Positions 35,224-45,412 are shown, numbered from the stretch's first letter. The stretch is DNA of 58,163 nt from Catenovulum sp. 2E275 (GCF_025515275.1 NZ_JAOPFU010000026.1:1-58163), one strand, 5' to 3'. The notes: generated by a model not told the origin, from the letters alone. A program made the numbers and translations.

Positions 35224-36294
35224 ATGGTATTTAGGCGCGTTATTCAATTTTTTCATCATCAGATCAATGAGTTTAGTTGGGTTTTGTTGATCTTTTTGCT
35301 GATATTTCATTTTGGTTTAAGTTGGGCTGGCTTATATTTAGCCGGTGAAAAAGAGTTAGCTGACTGGCTGGTTTATCCTTATTACTATGTGGTTACCACT
35401 AGCACAGTTGGCTACGGTGATTTTAGTCCACAAACTTTAGCCGGCAGAACTTGGGTGTGGTTATTTCAAATTCCAATGGGGTTGGCTCTATTTGCTGCTT
35501 TTATTGGTAAAGCTGGACAAGCATTAACTTATTATTTTAAGCGGGCGATTATGGGTAAAAAAGATTTTAGTCATTATACACATCACATTTTATTATTTGG
35601 TTACCATGAAAAAGTCACACAGGACATGGTTAAACATATTTTAGCGGATAAAAACAGAGAAGGTCGCAGGATTCTACTGTGTGATATTGAGCAAGCTGAA
35701 CATCCAATATTAGGTTATTCCGATAGGGTAGATTACGCTAAATTAACTTCTTATACCTCTGATTCTGAATTAAGCAGAGTGGCTGTTGAAAATGCAGATC
35801 GTATCATTATTTTTGGTCAAACAGATGATCAAACCCTCACTTGTGCACTTAAACTTTCTCCGGTTGTCTCAGCTGATTGTCATATCACAGCTTGGTTTCA
35901 TGATGAATCTAAAGTTGATTTATTACGTAGTCACTGTCCCAATATCGAATGTAGCTCATCTAAAATTGCGGAAATATTAGTGCGCTCAATGCAAGATCCA
36001 GGTGCAAGCCGAGTATATGAGCAATTACTTTCCGGTTTATTTGGGGATACTCAATATGCGATTCAGGTACCGGCCAAAATGAATAACCCAATTCAGTTTA
36101 AAGTTTTGTTTGAGTGTTTTAAAAATATTCATGATGCAACTTTATTGGCGGTAGCAAAAGAGAAAAATGGTAATTTTTTAGAAGTAAATCCACCTCTTGA
36201 TACTCTGGTTCAGCCGGGTGATTATTTGCATTACATCGGAAATTTTAGAATTAGGCAGGATGAAGTTGATTGGCAGGCTTTAGATACTAATTAA
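35224..36294 (+). CDS. two-TM potassium channel with RCK/TrkA-N domain
   Basis: A 356-residue ion channel of the Kch/MthK type. Two transmembrane helices (about residues 17-40 and 70-95) flank a pore loop with the selectivity filter TVGYGD (61-66). A Rossmann-like RCK/TrkA-N domain follows from about residue 120 (LLFGYHE) and a C-terminal TrkA-C-like segment ends in QPGDYLHYIG. It should gate K+ flow across the inner membrane in response to a ligand. A GGAAGG site lies 12 bases before the ATG. The first glycine-rich loop (HHILLFGYHE) is not the canonical GxGxxG, so nucleotide binding may be altered. Confidence 0.88.
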   Translation: MVFRRVIQFFHHQINEFSWVLLIFLLIFHFGLSWAGLYLAGEKELADWLVYPYYYVVTTSTVGYGDFSPQTLAGRTWVWLFQIPMGLALFAAFIGKAGQALTYYFKRAIMGKKDFSHYTHHILLFGYHEKVTQDMVKHILADKNREGRRILLCDIEQAEHPILGYSDRVDYAKLTSYTSDSELSRVAVENADRIIIFGQTDDQTLTCALKLSPVVSADCHITAWFHDESKVDLLRSHCPNIECSSSKIAEILVRSMQDPGASRVYEQLLSGLFGDTQYAIQVPAKMNNPIQFKVLFECFKNIHDATLLAVAKEKNGNFLEVNPPLDTLVQPGDYLHYIGNFRIRQDEVDWQALDTN

Positions 36295-36317
36295 ATATTA
36301 AATCATTAAGCGATTTT

Positions 36318-36349
36318 AAACATAACGCGATTTTTACCGCGTTATGTTT
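36318..36349. terminator. bidirectional terminator between channel gene and rraA
   Basis: A perfect 12-bp stem AAACATAACGCG / CGCGTTATGTTT with an 8-nt loop, located between the convergent channel and rraA genes. Confidence 0.75.
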
Positions 36350-36359
36350 GGGAGCAAGT

Positions 36360-36857
36360 TTATACTTCTTCGTCGTCTAAACTAAGTGGTTCGGGTGATA
36401 ACACTATGCCGGTTGTATCCGCGTATAGATAATCCTCCGGTAAAAATGTAACCCCGCCAAAATTAACCGCAATGTCTGTTTCGCCGGTTTCATCATCATC
36501 AGCTCCAACTGGAATTGATGCCAGAGCCTGAATGCCGATATCAATTTCTTCTAATTCGTCAACATCGCGAACCGCGCCATAACAAATAATACCTTCCCAG
36601 TTGTTGGCCGCTGCGGTTTCTGCAATTTCAGCATCAATTAATGCGCGTCGCAGTGAACCGCCGCCATCAATTAATAATACTCGGCCTGAGCCATCTTCTT
36701 CTACAATTGAATTGATCAAACCATTATGTTCAAAACACTTGATTGTGCGAATACTGCCATAAAATGAGTCAATGCCACCATAGCTGCTAAACATTGGCTC
36801 AACTACATCGACCATGTCAGTGAAAGTATCGCATAAAATTGAAGTCGTAAATTCCAT
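36360..36857 (-). CDS. rraA: RraA, regulator of ribonuclease E activity A
   Basis: A 165-residue RraA, similar in length to E. coli RraA (161 residues). Recognisable segments include the N-terminal [22 protein letters not shown], the glycine-rich [15 protein letters not shown] and [12 protein letters not shown]. It forms a trimer that binds RNase E and inhibits RNA decay. The C-terminus is slightly longer and acidic (ending in DDEEV). The gene is monocistronic in the window, with a bidirectional terminator at its 3' end. Confidence 0.93.
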   Translation of the reverse strand: MEFTTSILCDTFTDMVDVVEPMFSSYGGIDSFYGSIRTIKCFEHNGLINSIVEEDGSGRVLLIDGGGSLRRALIDAEIAETAAANNWEGIICYGAVRDVDELEEIDIGIQALASIPVGADDDETGETDIAVNFGGVTFLPEDYLYADTTGIVLSPEPLSLDDEEV

Positions 36858-37021
36858 AATGATTGCCTATATTTAGTTTTAATAACGCCATTATAAACAC
36901 CTGTTTGAGCTAAAGCCAAGAATTTAGTGGTGTCATATATCTGTCCAATTTGATTAAAGTTTTCGTCATATTTTAGGTCTAAGATGGTAAATGAGAGCTA
37001 TAAAATGTTGGATGTTGTTAA

Positions 37022-37525
37022 ATGAATTTAATTACAGTGAAAGATCAACAATTATTCGGTTGGATGTTTGCTTATACTCAAAATAGAAATATTCGTTGGG
37101 TTAGACTGATTTCACGCACCGGAGATGGCCATTTTTATTTGGCGCTGGCAATTATTTTAGCTGTATCAGAACAACAGGGCTTTTGGTTTCTAGCCGTTGG
37201 TTTGGTCGCTTTTTTATTAGAACTGCCTTCTTATTTTGTATTGAAAAAAGCATTTAAGCGCACACGCCCATCTGATTTATTAGTTTCTGCGCATATTCAG
37301 CCAAGTGATAAATTTAGCTTGCCTTCAGGACACACGGCGGCTGCATTTTTAATGGCAACGTTAATTAGTTATTTTTACCCGGGATTTACTGTTATTGCAT
37401 ACGCATGGGCAAGCTTAATTGGTTTGTCGAGAGTTTTATTAGGGGTGCATTTTCCTACTGATATTATTGCTGGAGCCTCTTTAGGGATGGTAAGTGCTTG
37501 GGTTAGTTTAAATTTGGTACTTTAG
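37022..37525 (+). CDS. PAP2-family membrane phosphatase
   Basis: A 167-residue inner-membrane phosphatase of the PAP2 superfamily. The three-part active-site signature is present: KKAFKRTRP (motif 1), LPSGHTAA (motif 2) and SRVLLGVHFPTD (motif 3), with hydrophobic helices between them. Family members dephosphorylate phosphatidic acid, undecaprenyl pyrophosphate or related lipids. It lies only 4 bases upstream of the glycosyltransferase gene, so the two should be translated from one mRNA and may share a lipid-linked substrate. Confidence 0.9.
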   Translation: MNLITVKDQQLFGWMFAYTQNRNIRWVRLISRTGDGHFYLALAIILAVSEQQGFWFLAVGLVAFLLELPSYFVLKKAFKRTRPSDLLVSAHIQPSDKFSLPSGHTAAAFLMATLISYFYPGFTVIAYAWASLIGLSRVLLGVHFPTDIIAGASLGMVSAWVSLNLVL

Positions 37526-37529
37526 TTAT

Positions 37530-38597
37530 ATGAAAATTCTTTATGGCGTGCAAGGCACAGGAAATGGACATATCAGCCGTGCTCGCATTATGGCAAAACG
37601 ATTCAATGAACTGAATATTGATGTTGATTTCGTTTTTTCAGGCCGAACGGCCGATAAATTTTTTGATATGGAAGTGTTTGGGAATTATCAAGTTCGCCAA
37701 GGAATGTCATTTTGCTATAAAGATGGCAAAGTTGATATGTTAGCAACATTAAAAAAACTAAACTTTTCTCAGTTAAGAGAGGATATTAAATCACTAGATT
37801 TGTCTAGTTATGATGTAGTGCTAAATGACTTCGAACCTATTTCTGCTTGGGCGGCAAAAAAGCAAAATAAACCGAGCATTAGCATTTCTCATCAAGCTGC
37901 TTTTTTGCAAGACATACCTATGCAAGGAGCTAAATGGACAGATAAAACAATTTTAAAATACTTTGCGCCATGTCAATTTAATTTAGGGGTTCATTGGTAT
38001 CATTTTGGCGCAAATATTATTCCTCCATTTATTGATGCACCACTGCAGCTAAATTCAGTAGATAATAAAATCTTGGTTTATTTACCATTTGAATCTTTAA
38101 CTCAGATTAAAGCGTTAATTGCCGACTTTTGTGATTTTGAATTCTATTGTTACCATCCTGATTTAATAGAGGACTCCGACGAAGAACATATTCATTTTAG
38201 AAAGTTAAGCAAAGAAGGCTTTAAAAAAGATATTGCAAATTGTAGCGGTATTATTGCCAATGCTGGATTTGAACTTTCCAGCGAGGCACTTTGCTTTGGT
38301 AAGCGGATTTTATTGAAGCCATTAACTGGACAGTTTGAACAGGCAAGTAATGCCTACACGTTAGAAATGTTAGGGTTGGCAAGTGTTATGGAGCGCCTGA
38401 GTTTTGATGCTGTTGAACAGTGGCTTGAAGAAACTCAGGCAGGGCAAGTAATTTTTCCGGCGGACCCACAGCCATTGATAAATTGGATCTTAGCCGGTAA
38501 TTATAATGATACTTCCTATTTATTAACCGAGCTTTGGCAAAAAGTTCACTTTCCTGAACAAGTTAAATTACGTTTAGAGCATAGTTTAGCTGCTTGA
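37530..38597 (+). CDS. glycosyltransferase of the MJ1255/VC2487 family
   Basis: A 355-residue protein with the GT-B-like fold of the MJ1255/VC2487 conserved family. The start MKILYGVQGTGNGHISRA is a glycine-rich nucleotide-sugar loop, and the second lobe contains ANAGFELSSEALCFGKR, typical of the donor site. Substrates of the family are not established. It is tightly coupled to the PAP2 phosphatase 4 bases upstream, which suggests a step of lipid- or envelope-glycan synthesis. No membrane segment is seen. Confidence 0.85.
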   Translation: MKILYGVQGTGNGHISRARIMAKRFNELNIDVDFVFSGRTADKFFDMEVFGNYQVRQGMSFCYKDGKVDMLATLKKLNFSQLREDIKSLDLSSYDVVLNDFEPISAWAAKKQNKPSISISHQAAFLQDIPMQGAKWTDKTILKYFAPCQFNLGVHWYHFGANIIPPFIDAPLQLNSVDNKILVYLPFESLTQIKALIADFCDFEFYCYHPDLIEDSDEEHIHFRKLSKEGFKKDIANCSGIIANAGFELSSEALCFGKRILLKPLTGQFEQASNAYTLEMLGLASVMERLSFDAVEQWLEETQAGQVIFPADPQPLINWILAGNYNDTSYLLTELWQKVHFPEQVKLRLEHSLAA

Positions 38598-38865
38598 GCT
38601 TTTTAATTTAGTCGTTAAAAATCCTCTGGTCTAGCCTAAGATTTCAACGCAATTCATGGCTTGATCCGAGGACAAACTATTTCATAATTGAATTATCCTA
38701 CCAAGCATAGTTAAAACAATCTTTTATCATGAGTAGAAAAAAACCAGCAAAATAAATATACTTTTTTGAACCTGTATTTTTTTGATTGAGAAAGATCTAT
38801 TTGAGCAATTAGTTCGTAACAATAAATTAGAACTATAAAACTAATCTGAAAATTAGAGGTAATTT

Positions 38866-39849
38866 ATGAATGCTCTAGTTATTGGTGCTGGAATGGCTGG
38901 TGCCGCCTGTGCAGAATTATTATCTCAGGCTGGTCATCAGGTTAGTGTTTTTGATCAATCTACTCATATCGGTGGTCGTCTTTATACTCTGCATTTGGAT
39001 TGGGCCGATATAGATTTAGGTGCTCAATATTTCACTGCCAAGGATGCTCTTTTTCAAAAACAAATCGATAAATGGCATCAGGATGGGGTTATTCAGCAGT
39101 GGAATGAGTCCCCATGGATGACGGATAATTATAATTCACGACCCTCACCGGATCACCAGATCCGATATATAGGATTCAAAAATGCTCAAGCACCAGTTAA
39201 ACATTTATTGCAAAGTATTCCTGTTTATCTTCAACAGCACGTTGAATATGTGAGATTTAAACAGAATAAGTGGTATGTTGATTTAACTAACCATTCTCAA
39301 GCAGGGCCATTTGACACTCTAGTCTTGGCTATTCCCTTGCCACAAGCTCAAAAGCTATTTGAAGCAGAGTTGTTGTCAGGCTTGAATTTACCGGAAGTTG
39401 AAGTGAAGCCTACTCATACAGTTGCGGTCCAACTCGATGAACCAATTAAAACAGATTTAAAGTGGTCATTTGTTAAAGAACGTGCAATAGACTGGTTGGG
39501 ACAAACAAATGTAAAACCGAACCGTCACTGTAAAAATCAAACTTGGTTGATGCATTTCTCAGAGGGGGCAACTCAAATGTATCAATATAACGGTGATTTA
39601 AGCTTTGTTAAACTTGCGCTATTACAATTATCTCAAATTTTTTCAACACAAAGGGTTGGCGAGTGTATTAATCACTTTAACTTTTATCATCCTTATGCTC
39701 GAATATTTAGTAAAACACTAGGACAAAATTTTTATTGGGATAAAACTCTCAGGGTTGGCTTTTGTGGAGATTGGTGTTTTTCTGGAAGAGTGGAAGGGGC
39801 ATATTTAAGTGGTCGCCACTTAGCAAAAACGATTTTAAACTATCATTAA
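38866..39849 (+). CDS. FAD-dependent amine-oxidase-like protein (renalase-like)
   Basis: A 327-residue flavoprotein. The Rossmann signature VIGAGMAGAACAELL at the N-terminus, the acidic end of strand 2 (VSVFDQS) and the GGRLYT motif identify an NAD(P)/FAD-binding oxidoreductase of the amine oxidase/renalase type. The C-terminal FCGDWC...GRVEGAYLSG segment completes the FAD site. Related bacterial proteins are annotated only generally, so the substrate is unknown. The gene is alone, with 268 bp of upstream DNA and an AGAGG site seven bases before the ATG. Confidence 0.85.
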   Translation: MNALVIGAGMAGAACAELLSQAGHQVSVFDQSTHIGGRLYTLHLDWADIDLGAQYFTAKDALFQKQIDKWHQDGVIQQWNESPWMTDNYNSRPSPDHQIRYIGFKNAQAPVKHLLQSIPVYLQQHVEYVRFKQNKWYVDLTNHSQAGPFDTLVLAIPLPQAQKLFEAELLSGLNLPEVEVKPTHTVAVQLDEPIKTDLKWSFVKERAIDWLGQTNVKPNRHCKNQTWLMHFSEGATQMYQYNGDLSFVKLALLQLSQIFSTQRVGECINHFNFYHPYARIFSKTLGQNFYWDKTLRVGFCGDWCFSGRVEGAYLSGRHLAKTILNYH

Positions 39850-40374
39850 AAATAAAATTAATCAGTAATAGTTAATAAGATGTAAATTAAGTGGTGTTGT
39901 AAAAAATATGTTTGTTTTAGTCACGTTCAATTTATTGAATTTTATAACTTTACCACTATGCAGCGTATGATATTTGTTCTAGAATGACGCTTAAATCGAC
40001 TTGCACATTAATAATGCATTAAGTAACCTATACTTATTATAAAAGTTATAATTTAGTCGACTAGATAAGTTTGGTTACATGATGAGTTATTCCCCTAATA
40101 CATTTATTCAATATATTTGTGGAATGGCTCACAAGCTGTTAATTACAGGATGTTTTTTTTATTATCTTGTATAAAATAAGTGTTAGGTGGACAACGAGGT
40201 TCTATTTAATCTTTTTAATAGGACTTATTGAGTAAAACTAGACACTTTGAAAAAAATAGACTAAACCATCTTTAATAATAGAGATGGAATGAATTTAATT
40301 AGTTGTTTTAAGTTAGCGTAATTGGGACGCTGACTTTCATATTATAAACCCTCTAACTGGTTAAGGAATACATA
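39850..40374. other. upstream region of first ompA-like gene
   Basis: 525 bases without a coding signal. The last part forms the leader of the porin gene and contains a small AGCGT/ACGCT hairpin near 40315-40331. A long AT-rich leader is common for abundant outer-membrane proteins, but I cannot name a regulator. Confidence 0.5.
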
Positions 40375-41493
40375 ATGAAAAAGTCATTTAAACTAGCCGC
40401 ACTTGCCTCTGCTATTTTATCCGCTCCGCTAATGGCCGAAGAGCCTGTTTATGTGACAGGCGGTGCAAACTTATTTTTATTTGATACAGAAGTACATAAC
40501 TTGGACTCAGGATTTGGTCCATGGTTAGGCTTAGGTTATCAAATCGATGATAAATGGGCAGTTGAGCTAGATTACAACATGGCAGATACAGACACTCGTG
40601 GTTTATCTCCAAATGTAAGCGCGGATGTCAGTTTATTATCTCTAAATGGTGTTTACCGTTATGCACCTGTTGGTCAAAACAGCTTATTATTAAAAGCAGG
40701 TTTAGGTAAATACGATTTAGATGCTGGTAGCCGTGGTGATGTGACTGAAACTGTTGTTAAAGCTGGTGCCGGTTATGAATATTATATCCAACCTAATTTA
40801 TCTGCTACTTTCATGTGGGATTTGTTATATAGTGTAGATGAAGTATTAATTGATAGCATGCCTAGCATTGGTCTTAAATATCAATTTGGTTCTGTTAAAT
40901 CTAGTAAATCTTCAAGCTCAGTAGATCCTGTTGAAACTAATAAACTAGATTCTGATGGTGATGGTGTAGCAAACAGCTTAGACATGTGTGCTAACACTCC
41001 AGCGGGTGTTGCTGTTAATTCTCAAGGTTGTCCATTTGATAAAGATGGTGATGGTGTATACGACTATAAAGATGAATGTCCAAATACGCCTGCAGGCGCT
41101 CGTACAGATGCTAAAGGTTGTAAAGTAGCTCTTACTGAAGAAGTGACTATGGACTTATACGTATCATTTGGTTTTGATAGTGCGAAGATTCCTGCACAAT
41201 ATTATGATGATATCAAGAAAGTTGCTGACTTTTTACGTGAATACCCAGACAGCAATGTTCGTTTAGTTGGTCACGCTGACTCAACAGGCCCTGCTAACTA
41301 TAACCAAATGTTATCAGAGAAACGTGCTGCTCAAGTCGCTAAATATTTAGTTGAAGAGTTAGGTGTTAAAGCTTCACGTGTAAGCTCTGAAGGTAAAGGT
41401 GAGTCAAGCCCAATCGCAGATAACTCTACTGCTGAAGGACGTAAAAAGAACCGTCGTGTTACTTCACATATTCAAGCTATCATTGAAAAATAA
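40375..41493 (+). CDS. OmpA/OprF-family outer-membrane protein, copy 1
   Basis: A 372-residue outer-membrane protein. A signal peptide (cleavage after LMA) precedes an eight-stranded beta-barrel (about residues 22-185), then a linker with two thrombospondin type-3 calcium repeats (DSDGDG and DKDGDG motifs, about 195-245) and an OmpA peptidoglycan-binding domain (about 255-370) with NYNQMLSEKRA and GRKKNRR. It links outer membrane to peptidoglycan. An AAGGA site seven bases before the ATG is followed by a strong start. It is the first of a tandem pair and ends in its own terminator, so the two copies can be expressed separately. Confidence 0.95.
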   Translation: MKKSFKLAALASAILSAPLMAEEPVYVTGGANLFLFDTEVHNLDSGFGPWLGLGYQIDDKWAVELDYNMADTDTRGLSPNVSADVSLLSLNGVYRYAPVGQNSLLLKAGLGKYDLDAGSRGDVTETVVKAGAGYEYYIQPNLSATFMWDLLYSVDEVLIDSMPSIGLKYQFGSVKSSKSSSSVDPVETNKLDSDGDGVANSLDMCANTPAGVAVNSQGCPFDKDGDGVYDYKDECPNTPAGARTDAKGCKVALTEEVTMDLYVSFGFDSAKIPAQYYDDIKKVADFLREYPDSNVRLVGHADSTGPANYNQMLSEKRAAQVAKYLVEELGVKASRVSSEGKGESSPIADNSTAEGRKKNRRVTSHIQAIIEK

Positions 41494-41513
41494 TTTAATG
41501 AGTTAGTTGTAAT

Positions 41514-41539
41514 AAAAAGCCAGTCTTGACTGGCTTTTT
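41514..41539 (+). terminator. terminator after ompA-like copy 1
   Basis: A perfect 12-bp stem AAAAAGCCAGTC / GACTGGCTTTTT with a 2-nt spacer and T-tail, 20 bases past the stop. Confidence 0.92.
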
Positions 41540-41790
41540 TTATACCTAAATTTTGTTACGAGCAATTAGTCACTTATTTCAACACTTTCTAGTTTCACAG
41601 AGGTGTATAAGCTGGTATAAATAACTCGTTTTCAAGGATCCTGATAGCTGTTTTCTCAGTATACTTGATATGGACTTATTTTAAGCTAAATATACGACAT
41701 TGTTACGGAGTTTAGTCATAAATTTGTCGTTTAAAGTTGGTCTAATAAACCTAACTTGTATTCTTTTAAATCATGGTTAAGGAACACATA

Positions 41791-42915
41791 ATGGAATTGA
41801 ACAAAACTTTTAAATTAGCTGCATTAACCGCTGCTATGTTATCTGCACCTGCAATGGCTGAGGAACCAGTTTATGTAACTGGCGGTGCAAATTTATTTTT
41901 ATTTGATACAGAAGTACATAACTTGGATTCAGGTTTTGGTCCTTGGTTAGGTCTTGGTTATCAAATCGATGATAAATGGGCTGTTGAATTAGATTACAAC
42001 ATGGCTGATACAGATACTCGTGGCTTATCTCCAAACGTAAGTGCTGATGTTAGTTTGTTATCTTTAAACGGTATTTACCGTTATGCGCCTGTTGGTCAAA
42101 ATAGCTTATTGGTTAAAGCGGGTTTAGGTAAATATGAGTTAGATGCGGGCAGCCGTGGTGAATCAACTGAAACTGTTTTAAAAGCGGGTGCAGGCTATGA
42201 ATATTTCATTCAACCTAACTTATCTGCTACTTTTATGTGGGATTTACTGTATAGCACGGATGAAAGCTTAATTGATAGCATGCCAAGCATTGGTCTTAAA
42301 TATCAATTTGGTTCTGTTAAATCTAAGCCAGCTAAAGTTGAAGAGACTAAACCACAAGTTAATACTTTAGATTCTGATAATGATGGCGTACCTAATGCTC
42401 AGGATGTTTGTGCTAATACACCAGCCGGTGTTCGCGTAAATTCACAGGGTTGTCCTTTTGACCGTGATGCTGATGGTGTTTACGATTATTTAGATGAGTG
42501 TCCGGCAACTCCAGCTGGTGCACGTATTGACGATAAAGGTTGTCGTGTACAGTTAACTGAGAAAGTATCAATTGATTTATATGTATCTTTCCCATTAAAC
42601 AGCAGCTATATTCCTGATGAATATAATGATGAAATTAAACAAGTTGCTGATTTCATGCGTGAGTACCCAGATACAAATGTTCAGTTAGTCGGTTACACTG
42701 ACTCAACAGGTACAGAATCTTATAACCAGATGTTATCTGAAAAGCGTGCGGCTAAAGTAGGTGATTATTTAGTTAACAAACTAAATATTGACGCAGCACG
42801 TGTAAGTACAGTTGGTAAAGGCGAAGCTAATCCAATTGCAAGCAATGCGACTAAAGAAGGTCGTGCGAAGAACCGTCGCGTGACAGCTGAAATTACAGCG
42901 ATTGTTGAAAAGTAA
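41791..42915 (+). CDS. OmpA/OprF-family outer-membrane protein, copy 2
   Basis: A 374-residue paralogue of copy 1 with the same architecture: signal peptide (after AMA), beta-barrel, TSP3 calcium repeats (DSDNDG, DRDADG) and OmpA domain. The barrel is almost identical to copy 1 at protein level, while the linker and OmpA domain differ at many positions (for example YVSFPLNSS against YVSFGFDSA). I start it at ATG 41791 because the leader TAAGGAACACATA is the same as that of copy 1; an ATG six codons upstream overlaps the ribosome site. It is separated from copy 1 by a terminator and about 250 bp that should hold its own promoter. Confidence 0.95.
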   Translation: MELNKTFKLAALTAAMLSAPAMAEEPVYVTGGANLFLFDTEVHNLDSGFGPWLGLGYQIDDKWAVELDYNMADTDTRGLSPNVSADVSLLSLNGIYRYAPVGQNSLLVKAGLGKYELDAGSRGESTETVLKAGAGYEYFIQPNLSATFMWDLLYSTDESLIDSMPSIGLKYQFGSVKSKPAKVEETKPQVNTLDSDNDGVPNAQDVCANTPAGVRVNSQGCPFDRDADGVYDYLDECPATPAGARIDDKGCRVQLTEKVSIDLYVSFPLNSSYIPDEYNDEIKQVADFMREYPDTNVQLVGYTDSTGTESYNQMLSEKRAAKVGDYLVNKLNIDAARVSTVGKGEANPIASNATKEGRAKNRRVTAEITAIVEK

Positions 42916-42937
42916 GCGGAAAATATTTCTGTAAAAC

Positions 42938-42968
42938 AAAAAACCAGTTGGATGCCAACTGGTTTTTT
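42938..42968 (+). terminator. terminator after ompA-like copy 2
   Basis: A perfect 14-bp stem AAAAAACCAGTTGG / CCAACTGGTTTTTT with a 3-nt loop, 22 bases past the stop. Confidence 0.93.
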
Positions 42969-43019
42969 ATGCTCATTGATTAGTTGAATTTAGTCTAGAC
43001 TTAGCGATAAATAATCGCG

Positions 43020-43418
43020 TTAAAAACCAATATTTTCCTGCTTTTGGATAAGCTCAATCGAATAACCATCCGGATCTTTTACAAAAGCTATTTCCACAGT
43101 GCCACCTTTAACTGGCCCCGGCTCTCTAGAAATTAAACCTCCAGCATTTTTAATCTGCTCACAGGTTGTATAAATATCATCTACTTCAATTGCAATATGG
43201 CCGTATGCGTTACCTAAATCGTATTTTTCAACACCCCAGTTATAAGTTAGTTCAATAACCGTATTATGTTCTTCTTCACCATAGCCAATAAAAGCCAAAG
43301 TATATTTATATTCAGGGTTATCATGTTTACGTAATAGTGTCATGCCCATTATTTGAGTATAAAACTCGATTGATTTATCTAAGTTACCCACACGTAACAT
43401 AGTATGTAAAAGTCGCAT
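43020..43418 (-). CDS. gloA: lactoylglutathione lyase (glyoxalase I)
   Basis: A 132-residue glyoxalase I of the nickel/zinc type, converting the methylglyoxal-glutathione hemithioacetal to lactoylglutathione. The N-terminus [19 protein letters not shown] carries the metal His, and [17 protein letters not shown] and [10 protein letters not shown] carry the remaining metal ligands. The start is ATG 43418 with AGGAG six bases upstream; an upstream in-frame extension overlaps the nth stop region and lacks a ribosome site. It is the last gene of the rnf-nth-gloA run, 13 bases after nth. Confidence 0.95.
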   Translation of the reverse strand: MRLLHTMLRVGNLDKSIEFYTQIMGMTLLRKHDNPEYKYTLAFIGYGEEEHNTVIELTYNWGVEKYDLGNAYGHIAIEVDDIYTTCEQIKNAGGLISREPGPVKGGTVEIAFVKDPDGYSIELIQKQENIGF

Positions 43419-43431
43419 TGTTATCTCCTGA

Positions 43432-44067
43432 TTAAATCTCGGTTTTATCTTTAAACTCACATAAATCTTCGATAATACAAGCGCCACATTTTGGCTTTCT
43501 GGCTACACAAATATAACGCCCGTGTAAAATTAACCAATGATGTACATCCACTTTAAATTCAGCCGGAACCACTTTAAGCAACTTTTCTTCTACTGCGACA
43601 ACATCTTTACCAGCCGCTAATTTTGTGCGGTTACTCACTCTGAAAATATGGGTGTCTACCGCTATTGTTGGCCAGCCAAAGGCTGTATTTAAAACTACGT
43701 TAGCCGTTTTTCGGCCGACACCGGGTAGGGCTTCTAATGCTGCTCTGTCTTCTGGCACTTGGCTATTATGTTTGTCGATTAATATTTTACAGGCTTTAAT
43801 CACATTGTTAGCTTTACTATTATAAAGGCCAATGGTCTTGATATATTCTTTTAAACCATCTACGCCTAATGCGTAAATGGCTTCGGGTGTGTTAGCAACA
43901 GGGTAGAGCTTACGGGTTGCTTTGTTAACACTCACATCAGTTGCTTGTGCTGATAATGTCACTGCAACTAATAATTCAAACGGGGTTGAAAACTCCAATT
44001 CAGTGGTTGGATTTGGATTTTGTTCTCTTAATCTGGATAAGATTTCTACTCGTTTTGCTTGATTCAT
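43432..44067 (-). CDS. nth: endonuclease III
   Basis: A 211-residue DNA glycosylase/AP lyase that removes oxidised pyrimidines. The helix-hairpin-helix LPGVGRKTA contains the catalytic Lys, followed by the [11 protein letters not shown] segment with the catalytic Asp. The C-terminal 4Fe-4S motif C-x6-C-x2-C-x5-C is present in [17 protein letters not shown]. The length equals E. coli Nth. The nth gene follows rnfE by 18 bases, the standard gammaproteobacterial arrangement, and precedes gloA. Confidence 0.97.
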   Translation of the reverse strand: MNQAKRVEILSRLREQNPNPTTELEFSTPFELLVAVTLSAQATDVSVNKATRKLYPVANTPEAIYALGVDGLKEYIKTIGLYNSKANNVIKACKILIDKHNSQVPEDRAALEALPGVGRKTANVVLNTAFGWPTIAVDTHIFRVSNRTKLAAGKDVVAVEEKLLKVVPAEFKVDVHHWLILHGRYICVARKPKCGACIIEDLCEFKDKTEI

Positions 44068-44085
44068 AACAGTTGTAACTATGGA

Positions 44086-44787
44086 TTAGCTCTCAGTGGT
44101 AACTCGTGCTCGTTCAATTTTTTCAGACTTTTTGCTTTCGCCGACAACTAAAGCTTCAATTCGTTTTTCATAACGATTTTTTAAAGCTATTAGTAAACCC
44201 ATGATAATAAAAGCTCCCGGCGGCAAAATAGAGACTAAAAAGTGTTGTTCAAAATCAAATAGATGTACTGTCCAGTTGCTGGCAAAATCGCCTAATAATA
44301 GGTCAGCTCCAGAAAATAAAGTACCGTTGCCTAATAATTCACGGATACCGCCTAATACTAAAAGTACAACTAAAAAACCTGAGCCCATCATAAAACCATC
44401 CCAAGCAGCTAAAGGGACACTATTTTTAGAGGCAAAAGCTTCGGCACGACCAATAATGGCACAGTTAGTCACAATAAGCGGAATGAAGATACCTAAAGTT
44501 TGATAAAGCTCATACGTGTAGGCGTTCATTAATAGCTGAACTATGGTAACTAAAGATGCAATAATCATTACAAAAACTGGAATGCGGATTTCATTTGGGA
44601 TCCAGTTTCTGACCACAGATACACTTATATTTGAGCCAATTAAAACCAATAAAGTCGCTATACCTAAACCTAAACCATTAATAAAAGTATTGGTCACGGC
44701 AAGTAAAGGACACAATCCCAGCATTTGAACAAGTGCTGGATTATTTTTCCATAAACCTTGCCAGCTGATTTCCTGAATTTGATTCAT
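44086..44787 (-). CDS. rnfE: Rnf electron-transport complex subunit E
   Basis: A 233-residue integral membrane subunit with about six helices. The family segments [18 protein letters not shown] and [20 protein letters not shown], containing the half-channel Cys residues, are intact. With RnfA it forms the pseudo-symmetric membrane core that carries the [2Fe-2S] site. The start is ATG 44787, overlapping the rnfG stop as TAATG with a GGAG site upstream, so translation is coupled; an in-frame ATG five codons upstream is less likely. Confidence 0.95.
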   Translation of the reverse strand: MNQIQEISWQGLWKNNPALVQMLGLCPLLAVTNTFINGLGLGIATLLVLIGSNISVSVVRNWIPNEIRIPVFVMIIASLVTIVQLLMNAYTYELYQTLGIFIPLIVTNCAIIGRAEAFASKNSVPLAAWDGFMMGSGFLVVLLVLGGIRELLGNGTLFSGADLLLGDFASNWTVHLFDFEQHFLVSILPPGAFIIMGLLIALKNRYEKRIEALVVGESKKSEKIERARVTTES

Positions 44788-45410
44788 TAATGATCTCCAC
44801 AATTACTGGGTAAATCGAAAATTTGCTGCTGTTGTTCAGACCAAAGCACCGTATTTTTAATTGATTTTACAACGGCTCTGGGGGTAATGGTTGCCCCTGT
44901 AAATTGATCAAATTGGCCGCCATCTTTACGGACAGCCCAAGACGACAAATTGTCTTCTGTCACAGTTAAGCCATTAAAAAAGGTTATCCAACGCGATTTT
45001 TTAAATTCTATTTTATCGCCTAGCCCGGGGGTTTCGTTATGGCTGGTGGTTCTCACCCCTAAAATACTTTGCTGGGTATTTACTCCAACGAGTAAATCAA
45101 TACGGCCATTATAACCATCTGGCGCTATGCTTTCTATGACCAGTGCGCTTGGGGTATTGTTTAAACGTGCTCTGAATACTCTGATTGGTTGGTCGTTTTG
45201 ATCGTACATAAGTCGGCAATCTTGAGTAATATCATTGTTGTATAAGTCTTTAGGAATGATCTCATTGATATTTTTTAAGACTGCATTGTTTTTTTCTTCT
45301 GCAATTTTATCTTTAGTTAAAATGTGGGTCGCAGTGACTAAACCAGTGGTGACGACTGCAAAGGCTGTCAAAATGGCACTTGCTTTACTAATTGGATGAA
45401 TTTTAAACAT
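44787..45410 (-). CDS. rnfG: Rnf complex subunit G (covalent FMN)
   Basis: A 207-residue subunit with one N-terminal membrane anchor (about residues 12-30) and a periplasmic FMN-binding domain. The flavinylation motif [10 protein letters not shown] holds the Thr that carries FMN through a phosphoester bond. It passes electrons between the membrane core and RnfD. It lies 2 bases after rnfD and overlaps the rnfE start by one base. Confidence 0.96.
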   Translation of the reverse strand: MFKIHPISKASAILTAFAVVTTGLVTATHILTKDKIAEEKNNAVLKNINEIIPKDLYNNDITQDCRLMYDQNDQPIRVFRARLNNTPSALVIESIAPDGYNGRIDLLVGVNTQQSILGVRTTSHNETPGLGDKIEFKKSRWITFFNGLTVTEDNLSSWAVRKDGGQFDQFTGATITPRAVVKSIKNTVLWSEQQQQIFDLPSNCGDH

Positions 45411-45412
45411 AA

